From positions 1 to 64,000 of the forward strand of contig JACKNM010000003.1 of assembly GCA_024234875.1 (NCBI GenBank): DNA of 64,000 bases. The letters run 5' to 3'. Under the pieces are notes generated by a model that saw nothing but the letters and a program-made list of their open reading frames with translations, searched no databases and was not told where the DNA came from. Source of the stretch: Ectothiorhodospiraceae bacterium. Lineage in GTDB: Bacteria; Pseudomonadota; Gammaproteobacteria; HK1. Numbering within the stretch: position 1 is the first letter of the stretch; each line of letters starts with the position of its first letter. This document shows positions 26,752 to 34,716 of this stretch, piece after piece. The position numbers and the translations under genes are program-made.

Positions 26752-27852
26752 ATGAAACGCGAGATCCCCCTCTACACCCTCGAGGGTGTTCCGAATGCCG
26801 CAGTGACCGTTCACCCGTTCCCGACCGAGGACGGGCTCGGGCTGTCGCTGCTGCGGTTCCTCACCGCCGAGTGCGACGACGTGGTGATGATCGTGCACGG
26901 CCTCACCACCTCGTCCGACATGTTCATCATGCCGGAGCACGAGAACCTGGTGACCTGGCTGCACGGTCGCGGCTTCACCGATGTCTTCACCCTCGACTTC
27001 CGGATGAGCAACCGCTTTCCCTACAACCTCGCGCCGCACCGTTACTCGATGGACGACTGCGCGCTCTACGACCACCCGGCCGCGGTGCGCGAGGTGCGGC
27101 GGATCGCGGGCAACGGCAAGCGTCTGCACGTCATCTGTCACTGCCTGGGCGCGATGTCGTTCGTGATGAGCGTGTTCGCACGCCAGGTCGAGGTGACCAG
27201 CGTGATCGCCAACTCGGTCGCATTGACGCCGCGCATCCCGACCTGGTCACGCATCAAGGGCACCGTCTTCCCGTTCGTGCTCGAGCGCGTGATGAGCGTT
27301 CCCTACGTGAGCCCGCGCTGGTCGGACGACCCACACCTCACCATCGGCAAGGTGCTCTCCAAGGCGGTGTCGCTGTTCCACCGTGAGTGCGACGTCCCTG
27401 CCTGCCACATGCTGAGCCTGATGTGGGGCAGCGGATGGCCGGCACTCTACGAGCACGCGAACCTCGCCGAGGTGACGCACCGGCGCGGTGGGGATCTCTA
27501 CGGGGGAACCAGTCTCAACTACCACCGGCACGCGCTGAAGATGGTGCGCGCGGGAAACACCGCGGTGCGCATGTACCCCGACAAGCCGGAGCACGCGGCA
27601 CTGCCGATGAGTTACCTCGACCACGCAGGCGAGGTGACGACGCCGATCCTGTTCGTCACCGGCACCAGCAACCGCGTGTTCACCGACTCCAATGTCGAGT
27701 GCATCCGCCGCCTGCAGGAGCGCGTGCCGGGCAACCCGCACGAGCTGTTGCTGCTCGACGGCTATGGCCACCAGGATCCGTTCATGGGCGCGCGGGTCGC
27801 GAAGGAGGTGTTCCCGCGCTTCATGCCGTTCCTCGAGCGCCTCGCCGGCTGA
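26752..27852 (+). CDS. Alpha/beta hydrolase with Cys at the nucleophile elbow
   Basis: A protein of 366 residues with an alpha/beta-hydrolase fold: oxyanion segment VMIVHGLTTSSDMF, and a nucleophile elbow LHVICHCLGAMSF where Cys takes the place of Ser in the usual GxSxG. The candidate catalytic Asp is in PILFVTGTSNRVFTDSN and the His in LDGYGHQDPFMG. A Cys elbow (HCxG) is, to my recollection, common in the hydrolase domain fused to cholesterol-oxidase-like GMC enzymes. The start at 26752 has CGGAGG 8 bases upstream. It is the third gene of the DUF-GMC-hydrolase cassette. Confidence 0.82.
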   Translation: MKREIPLYTLEGVPNAAVTVHPFPTEDGLGLSLLRFLTAECDDVVMIVHGLTTSSDMFIMPEHENLVTWLHGRGFTDVFTLDFRMSNRFPYNLAPHRYSMDDCALYDHPAAVREVRRIAGNGKRLHVICHCLGAMSFVMSVFARQVEVTSVIANSVALTPRIPTWSRIKGTVFPFVLERVMSVPYVSPRWSDDPHLTIGKVLSKAVSLFHRECDVPACHMLSLMWGSGWPALYEHANLAEVTHRRGGDLYGGTSLNYHRHALKMVRAGNTAVRMYPDKPEHAALPMSYLDHAGEVTTPILFVTGTSNRVFTDSNVECIRRLQERVPGNPHELLLLDGYGHQDPFMGARVAKEVFPRFMPFLERLAG

Positions 27853-27862
27853 GCCCCTGCGC

Positions 27863-28819
27863 TCATCCCACCCTGGGCAGGATCTCCGCCACGAAGTGCT
27901 CCATCGCGGCGATGGTGCTCGCCAGATCCTTGCGCTGGAAGTTGAAGAGCTGGTGGGTGACGCCGAGCTCGCCGAGCGCCGCGATGTCGGCCGCGATGCG
28001 GGCCGCGTCGCCGGTGAACAGGCGCCGCTCGCCGTCGTCTCGGATCTCGCCCGCGCTCTCGTCGAACCAGTTCGCCCAGTAGGTGAGGGTGATGGTCGAC
28101 GGATCGCGACCGTGCTCCTCGGACAGGCGGTGAAGCGTCTCGATGCCCGCGCGGAGCCGCGCCACGGTGTTCAGAGGGTGCCGCGGGTTGGAGCCGATCG
28201 GATACCAGGCGTCGCCGAGGCGCACGGTTCGGCGCATCGCCGCCTTGCTCTCGCCACCGACCCAGATCGGCGGCCCCGGCTGCTGCACCGGCTTGGGGTA
28301 GAAGCTCACGTCGTCGAACTGGACGAACTCGCCGGAGTAGGCCGGGTGGGGCTCCGTCCACAGCACCCGGAACGCCTCCAGGTACTCGTCGGTGACCTTG
28401 CCGCGGGCGGGGAACGGCGGCGCGCCGAGGGCCTTGAACTCCTCCTCCATCCAACCCGCGCCGACCCCGAGGGTGACCCGTCCGGCGGAGAGCTGGTCGA
28501 TGGTGGCGAGGATCTTCGCCGTGTGCACCGGCGCGCGATGCGGCACCACCATCACCGACGGCAGCAGCCGCGCCTTCTCGGTCACCGCCGCGAGCCACGC
28601 CAGCAACGTGAGCTGCTCCAGGCACTCACCGCCGGTCTTGCCGGGCCACTGGCCATCGCCGGAGTACGGATAACGGGACGCGATGCTGCGCGGCACGATG
28701 ATGTGGTCCGACACCGCGAGGTGGGTGAAGCCGAGCGCCTCGGCGCGGCGGGCGATGGTCGCGATCGCCTCCGCGCTCGCCATCGGCCCCCGGCTCGGAA
28801 TGCCCAGTCCGTACTCCAT
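27863..28819 (-). CDS. Luciferase-like (LLM) F420-dependent oxidoreductase
   Basis: A TIM-barrel protein of 318 residues of the bacterial luciferase-like superfamily. Diagnostic segments are LGFTHLAVSDHI, PHRAPVHTAKILATIDQLS, GRVTLGVGAGWMEEEF and PPIWVGGESKAAMRR. The overall pattern is that of the F420-dependent class (TIGR03619-type) rather than FMN-dependent SsuD. The presence of a full F420 pathway a few kilobases away supports F420 as cofactor. The start at 28819 has GGAGG 6 bases upstream. It is separated by 99 bp from the aminotransferase gene upstream on the same strand. The substrate is unknown. Confidence 0.85.
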   Translation of the reverse strand: MEYGLGIPSRGPMASAEAIATIARRAEALGFTHLAVSDHIIVPRSIASRYPYSGDGQWPGKTGGECLEQLTLLAWLAAVTEKARLLPSVMVVPHRAPVHTAKILATIDQLSAGRVTLGVGAGWMEEEFKALGAPPFPARGKVTDEYLEAFRVLWTEPHPAYSGEFVQFDDVSFYPKPVQQPGPPIWVGGESKAAMRRTVRLGDAWYPIGSNPRHPLNTVARLRAGIETLHRLSEEHGRDPSTITLTYWANWFDESAGEIRDDGERRLFTGDAARIAADIAALGELGVTHQLFNFQRKDLASTIAAMEHFVAEILPRVG

Positions 28820-28918
28820 GGTCGCCCTCCGCGCGGCACCGGGGCCGCGTCTCTCGCGGGTGGAAAAGGTGACGATACCAGACGTGCCCGGGCGCCAGGC
28901 GGCGCCCGAGCCGCGACC

Positions 28919-30157
28919 TCAGGCCGCGGGCGGACGGGTCGCCGCCTGCATCGCCTCGCGCAACACCGCGGCGATGGTGCTGCAGTCGGCCTCGTCGAGC
29001 GCGGCGGGGAGGCGGATGTCGCAGAGCCCCGCCAGCACGCGGTCGGCGGTCGGCACCGCCGACGGCGCGTCGAGATAGCGCCAGTGGTCGTGACGCGAGG
29101 TGAAACCGACCGGCTGCTCCGACCCGAACCACTTCACGTGCACACCGTGGGCGTCGCACTCGGACGCGAAGCGCGCGATGCCCGCCGGATCCACCCCGAC
29201 CACCGAGAACTGCAGCGAGCTCGGCACGAATCCCTCCTCGCTCGGGCGCGCGGGAACCTCGACATTGGGTACGTCCGCGAGTGCCCGCACCAGGCCTGCG
29301 TGGACCGCGCGCCAGCGCGCGATGCGCTCGGGCAGCAGGGCGAGCTGCGGGCGTAGCACCGCGGCGGCCAGCGCCGACATCCGCATCGAGCAGTTCGGGG
29401 TGGTGTAACGGTGGCGCTCGAAGACCGCCTCCGGGGGACGGGCGCGATGCTGGGCGTAGAGCATGTAGCTGCCGCTGCGCAGGATGGCGCGCGCGGCGAC
29501 GTCCTCGTCGTCGGTCACCACCAGCCCACCCTCGCCGGCGTTGACGTGCTTGAACGTCTGCGCGCTGAAGCAGCCGACGGTGCCGAAGGTCCCGGTCTGT
29601 CGATCGCGCCAGGTCGCGCCGAGGGTGTGCGCGCAGTCCTCGACCACGGTGATCCCGAGCTCGTCGCACACTGCCATCACGCGGTCCATGTCGGGTATGT
29701 GCCCGCGCATGTAGGAGAGCAGCAGCACCCGCGCACCGCTCGCGCGGGCCTTGGTCTCCAGGTCGTCGACGTCGATCACGTAGCGCGCATCGATGTCGAC
29801 CATCACCGCGCGGGCGCCGGCATGCTCGATCGCGCCGGGCACCGGGGCGAGGGTGAAGGCGTTGACCAGCACCGGGTCGCCCGCCTCGACCCCGACACTC
29901 TTCAGCGCCACGTAGAGCGCGGCGCCGCCGGAGTTGACCGCCACGCAGTAGCGCTTGCCGAGCAACGCCGCGAACTCCTCCTCGAGCAGCGCCGCCTCCG
30001 GCAGCCCGCTGCGGTCCTCGCCGTAGCGAAACAGCCGGCCGTCGCGCATCAGCCGCACCGCGGCCTCGATGCCGGCCTCCGGGATCGGATCCGGCGCGCT
30101 GAGATCCTTGGTGAACACGGCGCGGTTGCCGGAGCCGTGGCGCTCGGGCGTGCTCAT
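28919..30157 (-). CDS. DegT/DnrJ/EryC1-family PLP aminotransferase
   Basis: A PLP enzyme of 412 residues. LLGKRYCVAVNSGGAALYVAL is the family N-terminal signature, VVEDCAHTLGATW holds the PLP-ring Asp, and FSAQTFKHVNAGEGG carries the internal aldimine Lys. Relatives aminate keto-sugars or act as cyclising dehydratases. Sugar-nucleotide genes are absent nearby, so the substrate is open. The ATG at 30157 overlaps the stop of the HisD-paralogue gene (ATGA), with GGAGG upstream, so the pair is co-translated and probably acts in one pathway. Confidence 0.85.
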   Translation of the reverse strand: MSTPERHGSGNRAVFTKDLSAPDPIPEAGIEAAVRLMRDGRLFRYGEDRSGLPEAALLEEEFAALLGKRYCVAVNSGGAALYVALKSVGVEAGDPVLVNAFTLAPVPGAIEHAGARAVMVDIDARYVIDVDDLETKARASGARVLLLSYMRGHIPDMDRVMAVCDELGITVVEDCAHTLGATWRDRQTGTFGTVGCFSAQTFKHVNAGEGGLVVTDDEDVAARAILRSGSYMLYAQHRARPPEAVFERHRYTTPNCSMRMSALAAAVLRPQLALLPERIARWRAVHAGLVRALADVPNVEVPARPSEEGFVPSSLQFSVVGVDPAGIARFASECDAHGVHVKWFGSEQPVGFTSRHDHWRYLDAPSAVPTADRVLAGLCDIRLPAALDEADCSTIAAVLREAMQAATRPPAA

Positions 30158-31470
30158 CGGCTGCCCTCCGGGTGGAGGTCGAGGTCCTCGTCGGGGAAGT
30201 ACTTCGCGAGTCGGACGTCGGCGGTCATCGCGTGGCCCTCCATGCCCTCCAGCCGCGAGATGCGTGCCGCCACCTGGCCGACCTCGCGGGTCGCGCGACG
30301 GTCCATGCGCTGCCAGGTCAGCACCTTGATGAACTTGGCGACGTTCAGGCCGCCGGAGTACTTGCCGGCGCCTCGGGTCGGCAGGATGTGGTTCGGGCCG
30401 GCGCACTTGTCCCCGAAGGCGACGGTGGTCTCCTCGCCGAGGAACAACGAGCCGTAGCAACGCAAGGTACGCAGCCACCAGTCGAGGTCTGCCGCCTGCA
30501 CCTGGAGATGCTCCGGTGCGTACTGGTCGCAGACCGCCGCCGCCTCCTCTCGCGTGTCGGCGACGATGATCTCGCCGTAGTCGCGCCACGCCGCCTCCGC
30601 CGCCGCCCGGGCCGGACCCGGGAGGCTCGCGATGACCCCGGGCATCGCCTCGCGCACCTGCTCCGCCACGCGGCGGCTGGTGGTGACCAGCCAGACCGGG
30701 GAGTCCGGACCGTGCTCGGCCTGGCCGGCGAGGTCGGCGGCGACGATGGCCGGGTCGGCGCCGTCGTCGGCGGCCACCATCGACTCGGTCGGTCCGGCCA
30801 CGACGTCGATGCCGATGCGTCCGAACAGCGCGCGCTTCGCCTCGGCCACGAAGCGGTTGCCGGGGCCGACCACCACGTCGGCGGGAAGACCGGTGAAATG
30901 CCCGAAGGCGAGCGCGGCGACGCCCTGGACGCCGCCGAGACAGAGCACGTGGTCGACGCCGCAGAGGGACATCGCGTACAGGATGGCGGGGTGGATTCCA
31001 CCGCGCTCGGGGCTCGCTGGCGACGCCGCGACGACGTTCTCGACCCCCGCGACGCGGGCGGTCGCGCAGCTCATGATGGCCGACGCCGCGTGCGCATAGC
31101 GCCCCCCGGGCACGTAACAGCCGGCGGTGGTGACCGGTATCAGCCGCTGACCGACGACGAGCCCGTCGACCAGGGTGGTCTCGAACTCCTGCATCGAGTC
31201 GCGCTGTCGCCGGGCGAAGTCGCTGACCCGGGCGTGGGCGTAGGCGAGGTCGGAGCGCACCGATTCCGGCAGTCGACGTCCGGCGTCGGCCAGCGCGGAC
31301 GCCGGCAGGACGATGTCACCCTCCCAGCCGTCCAGGCGGCGCGCGAGCTCACGGCTCGCCGCCTCGCCGTCGCGCTCGATCTCGGCCAGCATGCGGGTGA
31401 CCGTGTCACGGGTGTCGTCGTCGGTGGTGGTGGCGGTGTGGCTGGCGCGCTTCAGATAGTGGATCGCCAC
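30154..31470 (-). CDS. Histidinol-dehydrogenase paralogue (HpsN/sulfopropanediol dehydrogenase-like)
   Basis: An NAD-dependent dehydrogenase of 438 residues of the HisD fold: TTAGCYVPGGRYAHAASAIM, VVGPGNRFVAEAKRALFG, IDVVAGPTESMVAADD, and the C-terminal AGPNHILPT with SGGLNVAKFIK. True HisD has PTxGxARxxSGL in this last part; here TRGAGKYSGGLNV is diagnostic of the paralogue group that includes HpsN (sulfopropanediol 3-dehydrogenase). It is not next to other his genes. A secondary-alcohol-to-acid oxidation is the likely chemistry. GTG start. It overlaps the aminotransferase gene, and two LacI-type palindromes lie upstream. Confidence 0.82.
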   Translation of the reverse strand: MAIHYLKRASHTATTTDDDTRDTVTRMLAEIERDGEAASRELARRLDGWEGDIVLPASALADAGRRLPESVRSDLAYAHARVSDFARRQRDSMQEFETTLVDGLVVGQRLIPVTTAGCYVPGGRYAHAASAIMSCATARVAGVENVVAASPASPERGGIHPAILYAMSLCGVDHVLCLGGVQGVAALAFGHFTGLPADVVVGPGNRFVAEAKRALFGRIGIDVVAGPTESMVAADDGADPAIVAADLAGQAEHGPDSPVWLVTTSRRVAEQVREAMPGVIASLPGPARAAAEAAWRDYGEIIVADTREEAAAVCDQYAPEHLQVQAADLDWWLRTLRCYGSLFLGEETTVAFGDKCAGPNHILPTRGAGKYSGGLNVAKFIKVLTWQRMDRRATREVGQVAARISRLEGMEGHAMTADVRLAKYFPDEDLDLHPEGSR

Positions 31471-31520
31471 GTCGGCGGTGCCTCGCTCGCTCCGGATCCT
31501 CGGGGGATGATGAAGAAGCC

Positions 31521-31534
31521 TGAAAGCGCTCGCA
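31521..31534. promoter_or_regulatory. LacI-family operator-like site 1
   Basis: TGAAAGCGCTCGCA matches 12 of 14 positions of the palindrome TGAAAGCGCTTTCA commonly bound by LacI-family repressors. It lies 50 bp upstream of the HisD-paralogue start and 86 bp from a second copy. Confidence 0.5.
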
Positions 31535-31606
31535 ACCGATCGGTCGGGTCGCCCCTTGTCGTGGAGCGGCCAGAGGCCGGCGCGAAGGTGGGTGTCCAGG
31601 AACGGA

Positions 31607-31620
31607 CGAAAGCGCTTTCA
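31607..31620. promoter_or_regulatory. LacI-family operator-like site 2
   Basis: CGAAAGCGCTTTCA contains the perfect 12-bp palindrome GAAAGCGCTTTC. With site 1 it flanks the divergent promoter region between the HisD-paralogue and PPOX/cofC operons, a layout suited to looping by a tetrameric LacI-type regulator. No such regulator gene is in the window. Confidence 0.55.
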
Positions 31621-31686
31621 TCCTCCGCCCTGCCCATCGGTCGCGGCGCGGATGGCATCGCGCGCCGGTTGCTTCAGAATGCGCGC

Positions 31687-32124
31687 ATGCTCAGTGCGGT
31701 GCAGCGGCGGTTTCTCGATTCGCGGCGGGTGGCGCATCTGGCCACCGCGGACGCGGCGGCGGTGCCGCACGTGGTGCCGGTGTGCTTCGCGGTCGAGGGT
31801 GCGAGCCTGTACGTCACCATCGATGCCAAGCCGAAGCGCGGTGACCCGCGGGCGCTGCGCCGGCTGCGCAACCTCGAGGCGCGGCCGGTGGCGAGTCTGG
31901 TCGCGGATCGTTACGACGACGACTGGACGCGGCTCGCCTGGGTGATGGTGCGAGGCCCGGTGGACATTCTCGACTCGGGCGCGGAGCACGATCGGGCGCA
32001 GGCGTCGCTGCGCGCGCGCTACCCCCAGTACCGCGAGATGGCCATCGACGCGCTGCCGGTCATCGCGCTGCGGATCGCGGTCGCCCGCGGTTGGGGCGCG
32101 CTGGCATCGGAGGGCGAAGGTTGA
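31687..32124 (+). CDS. PPOX-class F420-dependent split-barrel protein
   Basis: A small flavin/deazaflavin-binding protein of 145 residues. FLDSRRVAHLATADAAAVPHVVPVCF is the pattern of the PPOX split beta-barrel, and VTIDAKPKRGDPRALRRLRN matches the F420-type subgroup (TIGR03668-like) known mostly from actinobacteria. The start was set at 31687 because only this part has family similarity. It overlaps the cofC start as TTGA. Its position directly in front of an F420 biosynthesis gene strongly supports F420 as its cofactor. The substrate is unknown. Confidence 0.85.
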   Translation: MLSAVQRRFLDSRRVAHLATADAAAVPHVVPVCFAVEGASLYVTIDAKPKRGDPRALRRLRNLEARPVASLVADRYDDDWTRLAWVMVRGPVDILDSGAEHDRAQASLRARYPQYREMAIDALPVIALRIAVARGWGALASEGEG

Positions 32125-32795
32125 GTGGCGACATCCGTCCGGTCGCGGTGCTTCCGATCAAGGACATGGTCGACGCCAAGCAGCGCCTGTCGGCGGCGCT
32201 CTCGCCCGAGGAGCGTCGTGGGCTGTTCGCGGCGATGGCCGAGGACGTGCTGGCGGCGCTCGCCGGCGCACCCGTGCTCGCCGGGGTGTTGGTGGTGACG
32301 CGAGACCCGGCCGCCGCCGCGCTGGCCGCGCGCCACGGCGCCGAGGTGTGGCGCGAGCCGGCCAACCGCGGCCAGACCCCGGCGGTGATGGACGCCATCC
32401 GGCTGTTGGCGTCGCGTGGCGTGGCGGCGACGATCTCGATTCCCGCCGACGTGCCGTTGATCACCGCCGACGAGGTCGCGGCGGTGGTCGCGGCCCACCG
32501 CCCGGCCCCGAGCGTGACCATCGCCCCCGCCCACGACCGACTCGGCTCGAACGCGATGCTCTGCTCGCCGCCGACGATCCTGGAGCTCAGGTTCGGCGAC
32601 GCGAGCTTCGAGCCGCACGTCGCGCAGGCACGGGCGCTCGGCATCGAGCCGACCCTGGTCCCGCTCCCTGGCCTCGGTCTCGACGTCGACCACCCCCGCG
32701 ACCTGGCCGCGTTCGCCGCCCGCCCGTCGCCGACGCGGGCATACGCCTACCTGCGCGAGCAGGGCATCCTGGCGCGGCTGGCCGCGTGGGCCTGA
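32121..32795 (+). CDS. cofC: CofC, phospho-lactate/phosphoenolpyruvate-type guanylyltransferase
   Basis: The protein activates a three-carbon phosphoacid with GTP to give the side-chain donor of coenzyme F420. The 224 residues show VAVLPIKDMVDAKQRLSAALS at the N-terminus (the nucleotidyltransferase loop with KxxxAKxRL), ISIPADVPLI (metal-binding Asp) and the tail DVDHPRDLAAF. The start is a TTG that overlaps the preceding stop (TTGA), with GGAGGGCGAAGG just upstream. Whether the substrate is 2-phospholactate, phosphoenolpyruvate or 3-phosphoglycerate, as reported for Gram-negative Paraburkholderia, cannot be told from the motifs seen. Confidence 0.9.
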   Translation: MSGDIRPVAVLPIKDMVDAKQRLSAALSPEERRGLFAAMAEDVLAALAGAPVLAGVLVVTRDPAAAALAARHGAEVWREPANRGQTPAVMDAIRLLASRGVAATISIPADVPLITADEVAAVVAAHRPAPSVTIAPAHDRLGSNAMLCSPPTILELRFGDASFEPHVAQARALGIEPTLVPLPGLGLDVDHPRDLAAFAARPSPTRAYAYLREQGILARLAAWA

Positions 32796-32796
32796 G

Positions 32797-33801
32797 TCAG
32801 CCGAAGCGCTTGCGCAACAGCGGTACCACCTGCTCGGCGTAGAGCTTCAGGAACCGTGCCTGATCCGGGCCCGGCGCGTGGAACACGAGGTGGGTGAAGC
32901 CGAGCTCGACGTAGGGCGCGATACGGTCGACCTGCTCCTCGGGGTCGTCGGAGACGATCCAGCGGCTCGCCGCGCGCTCCACCGGCAGCGCGTCGGCCAG
33001 GCGCTCCATCTCCATCGGGTCCTCGACCCCGACCTTCTCCTGCGGCGAGAGCGCGAGCGCGGCCCAGTGGCGGGTGTCGTCCATGGCGCGCGCACGGTCG
33101 GTGTCGAAGGAGACCTTCATCTCGATCATCTTCTCCACCGCGTCGGGGGCGCGGCCGGCCTTCTCCAGGCCCTCGGCGAGCCCCGGTAGCAGCTCCTCGG
33201 AGTACAGCGAGGGCTTCTTGCCGCTGGTGCAGATGAAGCCGTCGGCGTTGCGCCCGGCGTAACGGGCGACCATCGGCCCGGCGGCCGCGACGTAGATCGG
33301 CACCGGCTGGTCCGGACGGTCGTAGATGGTCGCGCTCTCGGTCCGGTAGTACTCGCCCTCGAAGCTCACGCGCTCCGACGTCCACAGCTCGCGCATCAGG
33401 CGAACCGACTCGCGCAGGCGCGCGAAGCGCTCCTTGTACTCCGGCCATGCGCCGCCGGTCGCCGGCACCTCGTTCAGCGACTCGCCGGTGCCGACCCCGA
33501 GAATCATGCGACCGGGGTAGAGGCAGCCGAGGGTGCCGAACGCCTGCGCCATGATCGACGGGTGGTAGCGAAAGGTCGGGGTGGCGACGCTGGTCCCCAT
33601 GCTGATGCGCTTCGTGCGCTCGCCGAGCGCCGCCAGCCACGACAGCGAGAACGGCGCGTGGCCGCCGGTGTGGCGCCAGGGCTGAAAGTGGTCGCTCACC
33701 CACACCGAGTCGAAGCCGAGATCCTCGGCCAGCACCGAGAACTCGAGCAGATCACGCGGGCCGAACTGCTCGGCCGAGGCCTTGTATCCGAGCTTGAGCA
33801 A
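32797..33801 (-). CDS. fgd: F420-dependent glucose-6-phosphate dehydrogenase-type enzyme
   Basis: A luciferase-fold protein of 334 residues. [20 protein letters not shown] at the start, then [18 protein letters not shown] and [20 protein letters not shown] follow the FGD family closely. [15 protein letters not shown] is the family phosphate/cofactor loop. It oxidises glucose 6-phosphate to 6-phosphogluconolactone and reduces F420. The start was set at TTG 33801 because AGGAGG lies 7 bases upstream and the family N-terminus begins there; the length then equals the mycobacterial enzyme. The lactonase gene that would take its product lies directly upstream. It converges with cofC, leaving one base between stops. 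Confidence 0.88.
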   Translation of the reverse strand: MLKLGYKASAEQFGPRDLLEFSVLAEDLGFDSVWVSDHFQPWRHTGGHAPFSLSWLAALGERTKRISMGTSVATPTFRYHPSIMAQAFGTLGCLYPGRMILGVGTGESLNEVPATGGAWPEYKERFARLRESVRLMRELWTSERVSFEGEYYRTESATIYDRPDQPVPIYVAAAGPMVARYAGRNADGFICTSGKKPSLYSEELLPGLAEGLEKAGRAPDAVEKMIEMKVSFDTDRARAMDDTRHWAALALSPQEKVGVEDPMEMERLADALPVERAASRWIVSDDPEEQVDRIAPYVELGFTHLVFHAPGPDQARFLKLYAEQVVPLLRKRFG

Positions 33802-33850
33802 GGTGAGTTCCTCCTGACAGTGGTCTGAACCGCGCGGGGCGACGGCCGGC

Positions 33851-34537
33851 TCAGCGCGGGGCGGGTGCCGCCTCGGCATCGGCGACGACCAGCGAGGCAG
33901 CGGCGTCGACCGCGCCCGCCGGGATGGTGCGGTCGCCGGCGAGGAGCCGCGCCAGCGCCGGGCGCTTGTCGGCGCCGGTCACCAGCCACAGCCGCTCGCG
34001 TGCGGCATCCAGCGCGGGATAGGTGAGCGTCATCCGCACCCGACCCTGGTACGGATCGGTGGTGGCGACCAGGGCGCGATGCTCGCCGAGCGCCCGGTCC
34101 TCCGGTACCAGGGAGGCGGTGTGCCCATCGGACCCGAGGCCGAGGTGGACGAGGTCGAGCCCGTCGGGCGCGATCTGGCGCAAGCTCCGCGCGTACTCGC
34201 GGCAGGCGCGAGCCAGTGCCGTCGATTCCACCGGCATCGGGTGCAGTCGCTCGGCCGGCAGCGGGCCGTTGGCCACCAGCGCCGCGTGCAGTGCGGTCAG
34301 GTTGCGGTCGGCGTCTCCGGCCGGCGCCACCCGCTCGTCGACCTGCAGCACGTCCACCGCGGCCCACGGCAGATCCATGTCCCGCAACAGCGCGAGCATC
34401 CGCAGCGGCGTGCGTCCCCCGCTCAGCGCGAGGCTGAACGTGCCACGCTCGGCCACCGCGGCGCGGGCACGAGCGGCGATGAGGCGGGCCCCCTCGCGCG
34501 CGACGGACTCGGCGTCGGGCAGGATGGTCAGGTGCAA
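33851..34537 (-). CDS. pgl: 6-Phosphogluconolactonase
   Basis: Hydrolysis of 6-phosphogluconolactone. The 228 residues have the SOL/DevB signature: [13 protein letters not shown], the [13 protein letters not shown] segment, and [17 protein letters not shown]. The start was set at TTG 34537 (GGGAG upstream), since the residues before it are Arg/Pro-rich without similarity. The fgd gene follows after 49 bases on the same strand, so substrate and product fit: FGD makes the lactone that this enzyme opens. Confidence 0.9.
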   Translation of the reverse strand: MHLTILPDAESVAREGARLIAARARAAVAERGTFSLALSGGRTPLRMLALLRDMDLPWAAVDVLQVDERVAPAGDADRNLTALHAALVANGPLPAERLHPMPVESTALARACREYARSLRQIAPDGLDLVHLGLGSDGHTASLVPEDRALGEHRALVATTDPYQGRVRMTLTYPALDAARERLWLVTGADKRPALARLLAGDRTIPAGAVDAAASLVVADAEAAPAPR

Positions 34538-34716
34538 GGCTTGACGCTCCCGGTCGGGCGGTGGAGCCGGCGAGTATACGCGCGAGCCCCGCGCACGGGG
34601 GCGCGGCATGCCGCGTGGGCAAGGCGGCGTTGACGGGTGGACACCGCGACGGCTAGCGTTACGCGTCGCGGCGATAGCGCTCGAGCGCCGCTCCAGGTTC
34701 TCCTCCTCACCCAGCG

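Noticed and set aside
30154..31470. Annotation as true histidinol dehydrogenase (hisD)
   Set aside because: No other his genes are nearby, and the C-terminal motif fits the HpsN-like paralogue group.
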